A stretch of 64,000 nucleotides of DNA from Micromonospora citrea. Lineage in GTDB: Bacteria; Actinomycetota; Actinomycetes; Mycobacteriales; Micromonosporaceae. Positions 1 to 8,115 of the stretch are shown here, piece after piece. Position 1 is the stretch's first letter. Every line of letters begins with the position of its first letter. A program made the position numbers and the translations under genes. The notes beneath the pieces are model-generated. The model searched no databases. It saw only the letters and a list, made by a program, of their open reading frames with translations, and was not told the DNA's origin. The stretch lies in the NCBI RefSeq assembly GCF_900090315.1, contig NZ_FMHZ01000002.1:5178501-5242500 (forward strand), written 5' to 3'.

Positions 1-381
1 TACGGGGTCGGGTCCGCCGAGGACGTCACGATAATCACGTTCGGTAACGGGGTGCGGATGTCGTTGCGCGCCGCGGCGACCCTCGCCGACGAGGGGATCG
101 GCACCCGGGTGGTGGACCTGCGCTGGTTGGCCCCGCTGCCGGTGGCCGACGTCATCCGGGAGGCCGCCGCCACCGGCCGGGTGCTGGTGGTGGACGAGAC
201 CCGCAGGTCGGGCGGGGTCGGCGAGGGCGTGATCGCCGCCCTGGTCGACGCCGGATATGTGGGCGCGGCGCGGCGAGTGGCCGGAGTTGACTCGTTTGTA
301 CCATTAGGTCCGGCGGCGCGTCAGGTTCTGGTCTCGGAGGAAGCAATTACCCAGGGTGCCCGTACGCTCCTGGCACGGTAA
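1..381 (+). CDS. 2-oxoacid dehydrogenase E1, C-terminal end (5' partial)
   Basis: The reading frame is open from base 1 to the TAA at 379-381, so the gene begins outside the window. The 126 visible residues match the transketolase C-terminal domain of E1-beta subunits of thiamine-diphosphate 2-oxoacid dehydrogenases (pyruvate or branched-chain type): an ITFGNGV-like strand, the VVDLRWLAPLP segment, VVDETRRSGGVGEGV and a C-terminal VPLGPA loop. In the family this domain helps form the dimer and the E2 contact; the catalytic ThDP-binding parts would lie upstream. An internal GTG at 52 is not a credible start because conserved sequence precedes it. Whether the protein is a separate beta subunit or an alpha-beta fusion cannot be seen. 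Confidence 0.85.
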   Translation, partial: YGVGSAEDVTIITFGNGVRMSLRAAATLADEGIGTRVVDLRWLAPLPVADVIREAAATGRVLVVDETRRSGGVGEGVIAALVDAGYVGAARRVAGVDSFVPLGPAARQVLVSEEAITQGARTLLAR

Positions 382-491
382 ATTCCGTTCCACCCGGTGC
401 GCCACTTGCGCGGGGAGCCACAACTGTGTGGACTTGCCTGACGGCGTCGCACGACGCCGCCGGCAGGGATGAGATGAGGAGGCACGCGACA

Positions 492-929
492 GTGAGCGCG
501 ACCGCTGGTCAGGCCGCCGACGGGGTACGCAGCCTGGCGGACCGGTTCGGGATCGAGCCGGGGATGGTCGTCATGGAGATGGGGTACGACGACGACGTCG
601 ACCAGGATCTCCGGGACGCCCTGACCGACCGCTGTGGAGATCTGGTCGACGAGGACACCGACGAGGTGGTCGACGCGGTGCTGGTCTGGTACCGCGACGG
701 CGACGGTGATCTCTTCGAACTCCTCGTCGACGCCCTCGGCCCGCTGGCCGACAACGGCGTCGTGTGGCTGCTCACGCCCAAGGCCGGGCGCGAGGGGCAC
801 GTGGAGCCGAGCGAGATCGCCGAGTCCGCGCCCACCGCCGGCCTCCAGCAGACCTCGACGGTCAACGCCGGCCGGGACTGGAGCGGCGCCCGCCTCGTCC
901 TGCGTCGCGGGGCCAAGGGCAAGAAGTAG
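492..929 (+). CDS. DUF3052 family protein
   Basis: A 145-residue acidic soluble protein of the actinobacterial DUF3052 family, function unknown. It starts with a short helix (SATAGQAADGVRSLADRFGI), then GMVVMEMGYDDDVDQDLRDAL, a VLVWYRDGDGDL strand and a final TVNAGRDWSGARLVLRR segment, the usual whole length of the family. I chose GTG 492 because GAGGAGG (476-482) sits nine bases upstream; the frame stays open to GTG 426 but that stretch does not look like the family. In mycobacteria and Streptomyces the same family lies between aceE and a peroxiredoxin, as here. A strong hairpin follows the stop. Confidence 0.85.
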   Translation: MSATAGQAADGVRSLADRFGIEPGMVVMEMGYDDDVDQDLRDALTDRCGDLVDEDTDEVVDAVLVWYRDGDGDLFELLVDALGPLADNGVVWLLTPKAGREGHVEPSEIAESAPTAGLQQTSTVNAGRDWSGARLVLRRGAKGKK

Positions 930-945
930 TCCCCTCAGCGGCGAT

Positions 946-971
946 CACCCGGCGGCGGTCGCCGCCGGGTG
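946..971 (+). terminator. Hairpin after the DUF3052 gene
   Basis: A perfect 12-bp inverted repeat, CACCCGGCGGCG (946-957) and CGCCGCCGGGTG (960-971), separated by two bases (in practice a 4-6 base loop). It lies 17 bases after the DUF3052 stop and before the AhpE ribosome site. There is no T-tract, as is common for actinobacterial terminators. Confidence 0.6.
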
Positions 972-1012
972 TGGCAGGCTGATGTCACCTGACCCCATCC
1001 TGAGGAGCTCGC

Positions 1013-1480
1013 ATGCCGATCGAGGTTGGCGCCGAGGCGCCGGACTTCGTGCTCAAGGACCAGAACAACCAGGAGGTCCGGCTCTCGGACTTCCGTGGCA
1101 AGCGCACCGTGCTGCTGGTCTTCTACCCGCTCGCCTTCACCGGGATCTGCCAGGGTGAGCTGTGCGAGGTGCGGGACAACCTCAACGAGTACGTCAACGA
1201 CGACGTCCAGGTGCTCACCGTCAGCGTCGACTCGGTCTACGCCCACAAGATCTGGGCCGACCGGGAGGGCTACCAGTTCCCGCTGCTGGCCGACTTCTGG
1301 CCGCACGGCGCGGTCGCCCAGGCGTACGGCGTCTTCAACGACGTCGCCGGCATCGCCAACCGGGGCACCTTCGTCATCGACAAGGCGGGCGTGGTGCGCT
1401 TCGCCGAGATGAACATGCCGGGGGAGGCCCGCGACCAGCAGGGCTGGCGCAAGGCGCTGGCCGAGGCCGTCGCCGCCTGA
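1013..1480 (+). CDS. ahpE: Peroxiredoxin, AhpE type
   Basis: A 155-residue thiol peroxidase that reduces hydroperoxides in the cytoplasm. The thioredoxin-fold peroxiredoxin core is complete: VGAEAPDFVLKDQN at the start, then VFYPLAFTGICQGELC with the peroxidatic cysteine at Cys46 inside the FTxxC motif and Arg in the later conserved position. Cys51 is five residues after it, and no C-terminal resolving cysteine is visible, which fits the one-cysteine AhpE group of actinobacteria (M. tuberculosis Rv2238c). ATG 1013 is preceded by GAGGAG. It follows DUF3052 and precedes tRNA-Val, an order known in related genomes. Confidence 0.92.
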   Translation: MPIEVGAEAPDFVLKDQNNQEVRLSDFRGKRTVLLVFYPLAFTGICQGELCEVRDNLNEYVNDDVQVLTVSVDSVYAHKIWADREGYQFPLLADFWPHGAVAQAYGVFNDVAGIANRGTFVIDKAGVVRFAEMNMPGEARDQQGWRKALAEAVAA

Positions 1481-1558
1481 CAACCGGGCACGCCGTACGA
1501 CCGGGCCGGTGGCGGCAGGGTAAGCTTGCCAACCTCCGGCCCGCCGTACGGGCGTTCC

Positions 1559-1630
1559 GGGCGCGTAGCTCAGTGGGAGAGCACTCGCCTTACAAGCGAG
1601 GGGTCGCAGGTTCGAAACCTGCCGCGCCCA
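1559..1630 (+). tRNA. tRNA-Val (anticodon TAC)
   Basis: A 72-nt cloverleaf. The acceptor stem is GGGCGCG (1559-1565) with CGCGCCC (1623-1629), discriminator A1630. The D arm contains the GTAGCTCAGTGGGAGAGC segment, the anticodon stem CTCGC/GCGAG closes loop CTTACAA with anticodon TAC (reads GTA, valine), and the T arm contains GGTTCGAAACC. The CCA end is not encoded. Confidence 0.97.
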
Positions 1631-1645
1631 CACTCTGACCAGCAA

Positions 1646-1682
1646 CGAGAACGGGCCGCCGATCATCGGCGGCCCGTTCTCG
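1646..1682. terminator. Strong hairpin downstream of tRNA-Val
   Basis: An 18-bp perfect inverted repeat (1646-1663 and 1665-1682) centred on one base, with arms beginning CGAGAACGGGCC. It lies 15 bases after the tRNA and is the best candidate for ending its transcript. The 215 bases between it and the next gene (1684-1898) hold no recognisable gene. Confidence 0.7.
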
Positions 1683-1898
1683 GTTCAGTCGTCGTCTCGG
1701 TCAGCGTTCTCAGCCTGAGCTGTCCGGACAGTCCCTTGAGCGCTGTGCCGTCAAGGTATAGGTGGTCTTCGCGGGTCAGCGGCTGTGGGGATGAGGCGTT
1801 GCAGGGCAGCGTGGGCGGGTGGGGCCAGGTGGGCTTGCCGCGGGGCGGCCGTGGACGCCGGTGTCGCCGAGGGATGCCGCCGAGGACCGAGCCGTCGG

Positions 1899-3062
1899 TC
1901 AGGGGCAGCTCCAGACCAACGTGACCTGCTCGTGGTGCCGCGGGCACTGGAGGACGTAGCCAACGCCGCTGTGGTCCCCGTCCCGCCATTGGTGATCCTC
2001 CGTGTCGTGGAAGATCTGCAGGATCAGTTGCCGCATCGGCTCACCGTCCTCCGGGCAGGGCGGGTACCTCGAATCGTGCACCCAGCACGGCCAGCCGCCG
2101 AGTTTGTCGCCGGAGCGGTTGAGCTTGAACTTGGCGTCGCGCTCGTCGCGGGTCAGTGAAGCGTGGTCGATTGCCTCGTCGAACTCGTCCAGGTAGGTGG
2201 GATGGTCCTTGATCGGGCGATGCCAGCCGGTGACGGGGTGCGCGGGAATCACCTCGACAGAATCGGGCGCTTCCGCCGGTGCCGTCGGGCTGGCCGAATC
2301 GATGATCCGGATCAGGTTCCCACCGGGGTCGGTCGGATCGCATTCGAGGCAGTAGAACATCTGCAGCAGCCCGGAGCCGAAGCGATCGTCGTCGACGCTC
2401 GGCGCCTGACCGAGGTCGATCTGGCCGTGAAAGGTCAACGGCTCCTCGCAGTTCGTGCACACCGGCCACGGTTCTCCGGCGCGGAGACTCGGCAGCCCTC
2501 CCAGTTGCGACCGGGTGTCCGTCGTCGCGGCCTCGCCGTACTCGATGACGGGTTTCCAGGCGTCGCGTGCGCTGGTGGCCCACCGGTGCGCGAGCCGCTC
2601 GATGTCGGGCTCGTCCGTCGTGACAGACCTGGCCCCCCGATCGAGAAGCGACGCGATGACGGCGGTGTCGCCGAGGTCTTCCGCGATGTCCAGCGGGCGT
2701 CGTAGTTCCCAGGGCGAGGTCGCGTTCACGTCGGCCCCGGCGTCGAGCAGGACGGCGACGGCCGTGACGTCGCCGCCGCGGATCGCCTCGATCAGCGGCA
2801 GCCCGCCGTTCGAGTTCGGGTCGGCGCCGGCGTCGAGCAACGCGCGGAGCAGGGGCGTGCTGCCGGGCCGGGCGGCGGCGAGAGCCAGCGACGTGTCGAG
2901 GCTCCACTGCTCGGGATCGTGGCGCAGGACGCATTCGAGCAGGTCGAGGCGCCCCCGCTGGACGGTGACGTGCAGCGCTCGCTCGACGGCCTCTCCGTGG
3001 GCGTCGAGATAATCGGACAGGACGGTCACGTCGCCGAGATCGACGGCCCTTTCAAGATCCAT
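1899..3062 (-). CDS. Ankyrin-repeat protein with DUF1963-like domain
   Basis: A 387-residue soluble protein. Residues about 30-145 carry ankyrin repeats, clearest in STPLLRALLDAGADPNSNGG and VTAVAVLLDAGADVNA, ending in LLDRGARS. The rest matches the DUF1963 (YwqG-like) pattern: a GGLPSLRAGEPWP motif, a CTNCEEPL and a CLECDP pair that could bind zinc, and the QMFYCLECD and HKLGGWP-like segments (here DKLGGWPCW). DUF1963 proteins are of unknown function and often occur with immunity or toxin-related genes; no toxin partner is visible next to this copy. It is a lone gene, with a divergent gap to the next minus-strand gene. Confidence 0.75.
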   Translation of the reverse strand: MDLERAVDLGDVTVLSDYLDAHGEAVERALHVTVQRGRLDLLECVLRHDPEQWSLDTSLALAAARPGSTPLLRALLDAGADPNSNGGLPLIEAIRGGDVTAVAVLLDAGADVNATSPWELRRPLDIAEDLGDTAVIASLLDRGARSVTTDEPDIERLAHRWATSARDAWKPVIEYGEAATTDTRSQLGGLPSLRAGEPWPVCTNCEEPLTFHGQIDLGQAPSVDDDRFGSGLLQMFYCLECDPTDPGGNLIRIIDSASPTAPAEAPDSVEVIPAHPVTGWHRPIKDHPTYLDEFDEAIDHASLTRDERDAKFKLNRSGDKLGGWPCWVHDSRYPPCPEDGEPMRQLILQIFHDTEDHQWRDGDHSGVGYVLQCPRHHEQVTLVWSCP

Positions 3063-3200
3063 GCGCGGATGCTACGACAGCCGTCACCGGAAGACCGTCC
3101 CTTGAGGACGGCCGTCGACCACGCGCACCGATCGGTGGCGCGAGGTGCCGGGTGCCGGAAACGGTCGGAGGCCGATCCGCCGCAGCCGCCGGGCCTTCCG

Positions 3201-4211
3201 TCAGGCCGGGCCGTTCAGTTGGCGGGCCAGGGAGCGCAGCCAGGGCTCGGCCAGCGCCGGCTCGCCGGCGATCGCCTTGGCGAGGCCGCGACGTCCGAGA
3301 GGGCTGCGGCCGTACCCCACCAGGGCGACCGCCTCGGCGAGTGCCTGGCGCGTCTCGTCCTCGCGGTTGGGGCCGTCGTCGGGCAGGTGCCAGCGGTCCG
3401 GCCGGAAGGATCGCGTGAGCTTCGTCTGGTGGTCGCCGAGGTACGACCACACGGTGCGGTCGAGGGAGACGTTCACCACCGCCCGGGCCGGGAGGCGACG
3501 AGCCCACCCCGCGTGCTGCTGCCACCGCCAGGTCTTGGGACTCGTCTTCAGACGTCGGGTGACACCGACGAAGCGGAGCTTGCGCCGGACGACGTCCCAG
3601 GGCTCGCGCGCCTCGATGACCCATTCGTCCAGCAGGTTGAACAACTCCGTGAACGTCGATCCTTCCCAGACCACGTCCACGAAGACCACGGGTCGGTTGC
3701 GCCGGGCCAGGGCCTGCGGCGTCACACCCAGCTCCGTCAGGACCCGACGTGCCGCCGCTCGCTGCCCGGCTGTCAGAGCCGGCAACCGCCACCTCTGCCC
3801 TCCCGCCTCGATCGGCCGCCGTGCGAACGAGAAAGGCAGCCGCGCCAGGCGCTGCTCGGTGGAGACGCCCGCCAGAGCGCCGCTGAGGAGGTCGAACATC
3901 GAGTCCAGCGACCGGCCGACGAACAGGAGGTCGCCGTTGCCGCTGCGGGCCAGCGTCCTGCCGGCGCACTCCACCAGGTCATCGACGAACCACAGGTTCG
4001 GCTCGGCCGTGCCGGCCAGCATCGAACCGAGCTGGTCGGGCGTCGCCAGGTCCCAGCGGAACGGCAGACTGGCCTCGACCCGCTCGCGCACGGCCACGAT
4101 TCTGCCAACCGGCGCGGCGACCGGCGAGAGCAATTCGACGACCACCGTACGCACCGGGCCGGGCGGTGCCGCCCCGTGGCCGGGCGGTGCCGCCCCGTGG
4201 CCGGGCGACAC
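3201..4211 (-). CDS. Conserved hypothetical protein, possible PRTase-like fold
   Basis: I do not recognise this 336-residue protein with certainty. It has alternating hydrophobic strands followed by acidic loops (NLWFVDDLVE, DLLFVGRSLDSMFDLL, PVVFVDVVWEGSTFTELFNLLDEW). The last of these resembles the PRPP-binding loop of phosphoribosyltransferases (hhhhDxxxxGxT), so a PRTase-like fold is possible but unproven. There is no signal peptide or membrane segment. The GTG at 4211 is followed by two copies of a 21-bp repeat that encode GHGAAPP twice; a GTG near residue 20 (VRTVVVELL) may be the real start. It is separated by 24 bases from the DoxX gene upstream, so the two may share a transcript. Confidence 0.55.
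   Translation of the reverse strand: MSPGHGAAPPGHGAAPPGPVRTVVVELLSPVAAPVGRIVAVRERVEASLPFRWDLATPDQLGSMLAGTAEPNLWFVDDLVECAGRTLARSGNGDLLFVGRSLDSMFDLLSGALAGVSTEQRLARLPFSFARRPIEAGGQRWRLPALTAGQRAAARRVLTELGVTPQALARRNRPVVFVDVVWEGSTFTELFNLLDEWVIEAREPWDVVRRKLRFVGVTRRLKTSPKTWRWQQHAGWARRLPARAVVNVSLDRTVWSYLGDHQTKLTRSFRPDRWHLPDDGPNREDETRQALAEAVALVGYGRSPLGRRGLAKAIAGEPALAEPWLRSLARQLNGPA
4159..4207. repeat. 21-bp tandem repeat, 2.3 copies
   Basis: Unit CCGGGCGGTGCCGCCCCGTGG at 4159-4179 and 4180-4200, with a partial third copy to 4207. It covers the proposed N-terminus of the 3201-4211 gene, which makes that start uncertain. Confidence 0.85.
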
Positions 4212-4235
4212 CCGTCGGCCTGCGGACCCGAGCGG

Positions 4236-4805
4236 TCAGAACCGCACGTTCGTCATCGTGTACCAGGTCGGCGCGAACACCGTGACGGCCAGCACGCCGA
4301 GGACCGCGGCCGACGCGAGGATCCCCGAGGTGGTGAGGGGCGCGGGTGCGACGGGCCTGCGGTCCCACCGCCCGACCGCGATGAACGCCGCGACCCCGCC
4401 CAGCACGACATTGGCGGGCATCAGCGCGTACTCGCCGCGCGTGAGGTGGAAGCCGGCGGCGAGGACCATCGTCAGCGCCAGGCCACCGGCGGCGAGCGGC
4501 GTCAGCTTCGGCCTGACCCGGGTCATCGCCGGCAGGATCAGGCCGACGCCGCCGAGGACCTCACAGGCTCCGACGAAGACGATGATTGCCTGCGGCACCG
4601 CCGCGTACCACGCCACGGCCTGGGGGGCCGCCGCATACAGGGCCTCGTCGTACATCAGCACCTTGCCGAAACCGCTGCCGGCGAAGAAGAAGCCCGCCAG
4701 CACCTGCAGCAGCCAGAGGACGCCGTTGAGGGTGAGCCTCGCTCCACGAGCCTGTGCCGGCCGCTGCCCGTGCTCGGCCAGGTTCACCTCGGTGTGAGAG
4801 TTCAT
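4236..4805 (-). CDS. DoxX family membrane protein
   Basis: A 189-residue integral membrane protein with four hydrophobic helices, typical of the DoxX/DoxD family. The first helix LLQVLAGFFFAGSGFGKVLM has the family pattern of a Gly/Phe-rich helix ending in GxxK; the second has GACEVLGGVGLILP, with the conserved Glu. Two more helices follow. Members are linked to respiration or thiol redox balance in mycobacteria, but the role is not established here. ATG 4805 (MNSHTEVN) was chosen over longer in-frame starts because the family begins near the first helix and the upstream stretch is low-complexity; AAAGG lies 13 bases upstream. Confidence 0.8.
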   Translation of the reverse strand: MNSHTEVNLAEHGQRPAQARGARLTLNGVLWLLQVLAGFFFAGSGFGKVLMYDEALYAAAPQAVAWYAAVPQAIIVFVGACEVLGGVGLILPAMTRVRPKLTPLAAGGLALTMVLAAGFHLTRGEYALMPANVVLGGVAAFIAVGRWDRRPVAPAPLTTSGILASAAVLGVLAVTVFAPTWYTMTNVRF

Positions 4806-5034
4806 GTTCTGCGACTGCCTTTCTTCCGTCTGGCGGTGGATCGTGCTGACGGGAGTCAGTCGACCATCGGGGCGCCGAGGCGTGCGTCGTCCCTGGGACA
4901 CCGCGGGACACGCGAGACGCGGCACACCAGCGGAAACATGCTTCCGATCCGTCGCGGTGGGCTGGGACGGGCCAGGTGGCCGCTCCCGCCGCGAACACGT
5001 CCGCCGGAGACACCAGCGGTCCACACCGCAGCGC

Positions 5035-5097
5035 GACCGGCACGCAGCGGCGGGCGCCGTCGACCGGCACGCAGCGGCGGGCGCCGTCGACCGGCGC
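5035..5097. repeat. 27-bp tandem repeat, 2.3 copies
   Basis: Two copies, 5035-5061 and 5062-5088, each beginning GACCGGCACGCAGCGG, then a partial third copy. The second copy and the following bases form the 13-bp hairpin listed next, so the repeat may be a duplicated terminator arm. Confidence 0.85.
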
Positions 5098-5104
5098 CCG
5101 CCGC
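5074..5104 (-). terminator. Terminator-like hairpin of the secreted-protein gene
   Basis: Perfect 13-bp stem GCGGCGGGCGCCG (5074-5086) with CGGCGCCCGCCGC (5092-5104) around loop TCGAC. It lies 37 bases beyond the stop of the minus-strand gene at 5141. Confidence 0.65.
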
Positions 5105-5140
5105 GTCCGCGTTCGTCGTACCGCCGGCCGGGTCGGTGGG

Positions 5141-6013
5141 TCAGCTCGCGCAGACGGCGTACGCGCGCACCTTCCAGTTGCTGCCGAAGCCGTCCTCGTC
5201 CTCCACCGCCGACACGGTGACGGTGGTCGACGTGGTGGCCCGCATCTGGGTCAGGCGCACCTGCCCGTCGCCGCCGAGGATCTCGCCGCCCACGCCGTGC
5301 ACGCGGGTGCCGGGCGGGCAGGTGGCGACGACCGACCGGGTGGCGGCGGAGGTGTAGTCGCTGTCGTTTGTCACCCGCTGCTCACCGGGCAGCGGGTCGG
5401 CGCAGATCGCGGTGGCGTCCAGCCACCAGCTGTCGTCGAAGCCGGTGCCGTCCTCGGCGCCCGCCACCACGACGCTGTTCTGGTGGATGCGCAGGTCCTC
5501 CAGGACGACCTCGCTGTTCGGCGCCCCGACGACCGCGCCGCCGACCCCGATGGCGCGCTTGCCGAGGGGGCAGGACTTCTCGAACCAGTTCGAGGTGCCG
5601 AGGCTGGGCGCCGAGCTGCCGGACACCATCACCAGGCCGGCGGGCGGCCTGGCACAGATCGCGCTCGCCGTGACCGCCCAGTTGCCGCCGACCCCGTTCT
5701 CGTCCTCACGGCCGGTCACCGAGTACGCGTCGCCGCCGACCAGCGGCCGCATGATGTCCATGCCGACCTGCCCGAGGCCGGAACCGGTGATCGCGCCGCC
5801 GCCGCCGATGACCTTGGTGCCCGTCGGGCAGGGCGCGTTCTGCGACTTCGCGATGCTGTTGCTGGGGCCGGTCGTCGTCTGGATGCTCAGGCCGGGCACC
5901 GCCGCCACCGGCCCGGCGAGGGCGAGCTGGCCGAGCACGAGCGCGCTCAGCGTGGCCCCGCCCACGGCGGCCGTCCGGCGCGACCAACGGGTGAGCTTCG
6001 ATCCTTCTCGCAT
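5141..6013 (-). CDS. Secreted protein with three internal repeats
   Basis: A 290-residue exported protein. The N-terminus (MREGSKLTRWSRR, then about 20 hydrophobic residues to GPVAAVPG) is a Sec signal peptide. The mature part is three copies of an 80-90 residue module. Each opens with CPxGxxxxGxGGxxxG (CPTGTKVIGGGG, CPLGKRAIGVGG, CPPGTRVHGVGG) and closes with an EDENGVGGNW-like turn followed by an alternating strand ending in AICA or AVCAS. Thus every module has one cysteine near each end, probably disulfide-bonded outside the cell. No enzyme motif is visible. ATG 6013 is preceded by GGAAGGGAAG. The gene is divergent from the sigma-factor gene at 6150, with a 136-base shared promoter region. 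Confidence 0.75.
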   Translation of the reverse strand: MREGSKLTRWSRRTAAVGGATLSALVLGQLALAGPVAAVPGLSIQTTTGPSNSIAKSQNAPCPTGTKVIGGGGAITGSGLGQVGMDIMRPLVGGDAYSVTGREDENGVGGNWAVTASAICARPPAGLVMVSGSSAPSLGTSNWFEKSCPLGKRAIGVGGAVVGAPNSEVVLEDLRIHQNSVVVAGAEDGTGFDDSWWLDATAICADPLPGEQRVTNDSDYTSAATRSVVATCPPGTRVHGVGGEILGGDGQVRLTQMRATTSTTVTVSAVEDEDGFGSNWKVRAYAVCAS

Positions 6014-6149
6014 GGTGTCTTCCCTTCCGGGGGTTGTTCGTTGCGATGACACCGGTAGGAGCGCGGTCGGGTCGGGATGCCAACAGAAAGCGCGAAGAAA
6101 AAAATTCCGCCGCTTTACTGGACCCGTCGACGAGCAGCGAGGGACACGG

Positions 6150-8018
6150 ATGGACACGGCGGCACAGGACGACACCGCACTGGTCGAGGCGCTGCGGCGC
6201 GGCGAGCGGGCCGGGCTGGAGGGCATGTACCGGCGCTACGCCGACCGGCTGTACACGTACGCCCGGGCCATGCTGCGCGAGCCGGACGCCGCCGCCGACG
6301 CCGTCCACGACGCGTTCCTCACCGCCGCCCAGCGCATCGGCCAGCTCCGCGAGGCCGACCGGCTGCGCTCCTGGTTGTACGCGATCGTGCGCAACGAGTG
6401 CCTCCGACAGCTCCGGGAGCGGTCCCGTTCCCTGCCGCTGGAGGAGGCCGGCGAGCCGGCGGCCGACGTGGCCGACCCGGGCACGGGCGTCAACGCCGAG
6501 CAGGTACGCGACCTGGTGCACACGGCGGTCGCCGCGCTGAACCCGGGCGACCGCGAGGTGGTCCACCTGGCCATCCGCCACGACCTGTCGTCCGCCGACA
6601 TCGGTACGGCCCTCGGGGTGCCCACGAACCACGCGCACGCCCGGCTGTCGCGCGCCCGCTCGCAGCTCGAACGGGCGCTGGGGGCGCTGCTGGTGGCCCG
6701 CACCGGGGCCCGGGACTGCCCGACCCTGGCCGGCCTGATCGACGGCTGGCAGGGCCGGCTCACCCCGATCCTCCGCAAGCGGGTCTCCCGGCACATCGAG
6801 AGCTGCGCCGTGTGCGGCCTGCTCCGACGGGAACAGCTCAGCCCGGCGGCGCTGTTGTCGGCGTACACGGCGCCGGCCTTCCTGGTCGTCGCGGACACGG
6901 TGTGGCCGAGGCTGGCCGGGGCCGGTGCGGCCGGCGGTCCGGCCGCCCACCCGGCCGGTCCGACCGGCCCGGCCGACCCGACGGTCGATCCGGCCCCGAC
7001 GGCCGACGGACCCGCCGGGGCCGGGGACGCCGCGACGGCGGCCGGGCCGGCGGACGGAGCGACGCCGGCGCCCGGCGGAGGGACGGCCTCGGACGCCGCG
7101 GCGGTGGCTCCGGACGGCCCGACGGCGGCCGATGCGCCGCCACCCACCGACGGTGCGACGGCAGCTTCCGCCGGCCCGGAGACGCCCGCCGACGGCACGC
7201 CGCCCGCCGACGGCACGCCGCCCGCCGACGGCACGCCGCCCGCCGACGGCACGCCGCCCACCGGCGGTGGGACGACGACCCGCGCGGCGGCCGCGCCCCG
7301 CGCCACGGCGCACGCCGTGCGGGCGGCCCCACCGGCCGGCCGCGATCGGCGCCGTCGACGGCTGGCCGTCGGCACGGCTCTGCTGATCCTCCTCGCCGCG
7401 CTCGGCACCTGGGCGCTGGGGCAAGGTCGCCCGACCGCCGCGCGAGACGGCTCCGCCCGGCCGGCGGCCGAGACCCTCGGCGATCCGGCGACGCCCGTCG
7501 CCGCGCCGCCGCCGTCCGGCCCGGCGGGGGAGGCGGGCACCGGACCTGCCACCACCACGCCGCCGCAGCCCGCCGCCGGCCCGGCGTCCGGGACGGCAGC
7601 CGCGCCGGCGGGCGGCACCGGCACCGGCCGGACCGCCGCACCCGACGCCGCGCCGGGTGGCTCCGCAACGGCAACCTCCCGGCCCCCGGCCGTGCCCCGG
7701 CCGACCGCCTCGCCACAGCTCGCCGCGCCGTTCACGGTCTCCGCCACCGCGCGGGTGCGGTGCGGCGCGGACACGTACAGCCTCGTGGTGCAGGCCACCG
7801 GCAGCGCCAGGCTCGGCGACGCGGAGGTGCAGTGGACACCCGCCGGGGCGCGGACGTCGACCCGGGCCATGACGGTGGACGGTGCGACCGCACGGGAGAC
7901 CGTCGGGCGACTGCGGGCGCCGTCGCTTACCTGGTCGGTGCGGGCGACCACCGTGGACGGTCGCACGGCGCGGAGCGCGACCCACACGGTCACCGACCCG
8001 TGCGTCCGGCCGGGATAG
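6150..8018 (+). CDS. Membrane-tethered ECF sigma factor with fused zinc-finger and outside domain
   Basis: A 622-residue protein. Residues 1-185 are an ECF sigma factor: region 2 (LEGMYRRYADRLYTYARAML, then AADAVHDAFLTAAQRI and RLRSWLYAIVRNECLRQLR) and region 4 (LNPGDREVVHLAIRHDLSSADIG as the HTH start). Residues 215-222 read HIESCAVC, a His-x3-Cys-x2-Cys signature as in zinc-binding anti-sigma domains. A long Pro/Ala/Gly/Thr-rich linker follows, including four DGTPPA repeats (residues 348-371), then a basic stretch and one membrane helix (about 405-424), another Pro-rich linker and a beta-rich C-terminal domain (about 530-622) with two cysteines. The order predicts a sigma factor anchored to the inner face with an external sensor. 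GAGGGA lies seven bases before ATG 6150. Similar fused ECF groups are known in actinobacteria, but I cannot assign the group. Confidence 0.85.
   Translation: MDTAAQDDTALVEALRRGERAGLEGMYRRYADRLYTYARAMLREPDAAADAVHDAFLTAAQRIGQLREADRLRSWLYAIVRNECLRQLRERSRSLPLEEAGEPAADVADPGTGVNAEQVRDLVHTAVAALNPGDREVVHLAIRHDLSSADIGTALGVPTNHAHARLSRARSQLERALGALLVARTGARDCPTLAGLIDGWQGRLTPILRKRVSRHIESCAVCGLLRREQLSPAALLSAYTAPAFLVVADTVWPRLAGAGAAGGPAAHPAGPTGPADPTVDPAPTADGPAGAGDAATAAGPADGATPAPGGGTASDAAAVAPDGPTAADAPPPTDGATAASAGPETPADGTPPADGTPPADGTPPADGTPPTGGGTTTRAAAAPRATAHAVRAAPPAGRDRRRRRLAVGTALLILLAALGTWALGQGRPTAARDGSARPAAETLGDPATPVAAPPPSGPAGEAGTGPATTTPPQPAAGPASGTAAAPAGGTGTGRTAAPDAAPGGSATATSRPPAVPRPTASPQLAAPFTVSATARVRCGADTYSLVVQATGSARLGDAEVQWTPAGARTSTRAMTVDGATARETVGRLRAPSLTWSVRATTVDGRTARSATHTVTDPCVRPG
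7191..7262 (+). repeat. 18-bp tandem repeat inside the sigma-factor gene
   Basis: Four head-to-tail copies (7191, 7209, 7227, 7245) of GACGGCACGCCGCCCGCC; the last has one change (ACC). They encode DGTPPA four times in the linker before the membrane helix. Confidence 0.95.
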
Positions 8019-8115
8019 CTCCGCCGCCCGGCACGCCGCCCCGGACCGGGCGGAAGGCAGAGGGATCGCGCGCGGAACAGCCCGGGACAGCCGGCCGCCG
8101 GGGTTGGATGAGGGC

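Larger units (their letters stand above)
4806..5140. other. Intergenic region without a gene
   Basis: 335 bases between the DoxX gene and the secreted triple-repeat gene. I see no convincing coding sequence. It must hold the DoxX promoter, and its right part holds the 27-bp tandem repeat and a terminator hairpin annotated separately. Confidence 0.6.

Noticed and set aside
4236..5024. A 262-residue DoxX protein with long N-terminus
   Set aside because: The extra 73 residues before MNSHTEVN are low-complexity and not part of the family.
7191..7262. CRISPR-like 18-bp repeats
   Set aside because: They are in-frame coding repeats (DGTPPA) in a sigma-factor linker without spacers.
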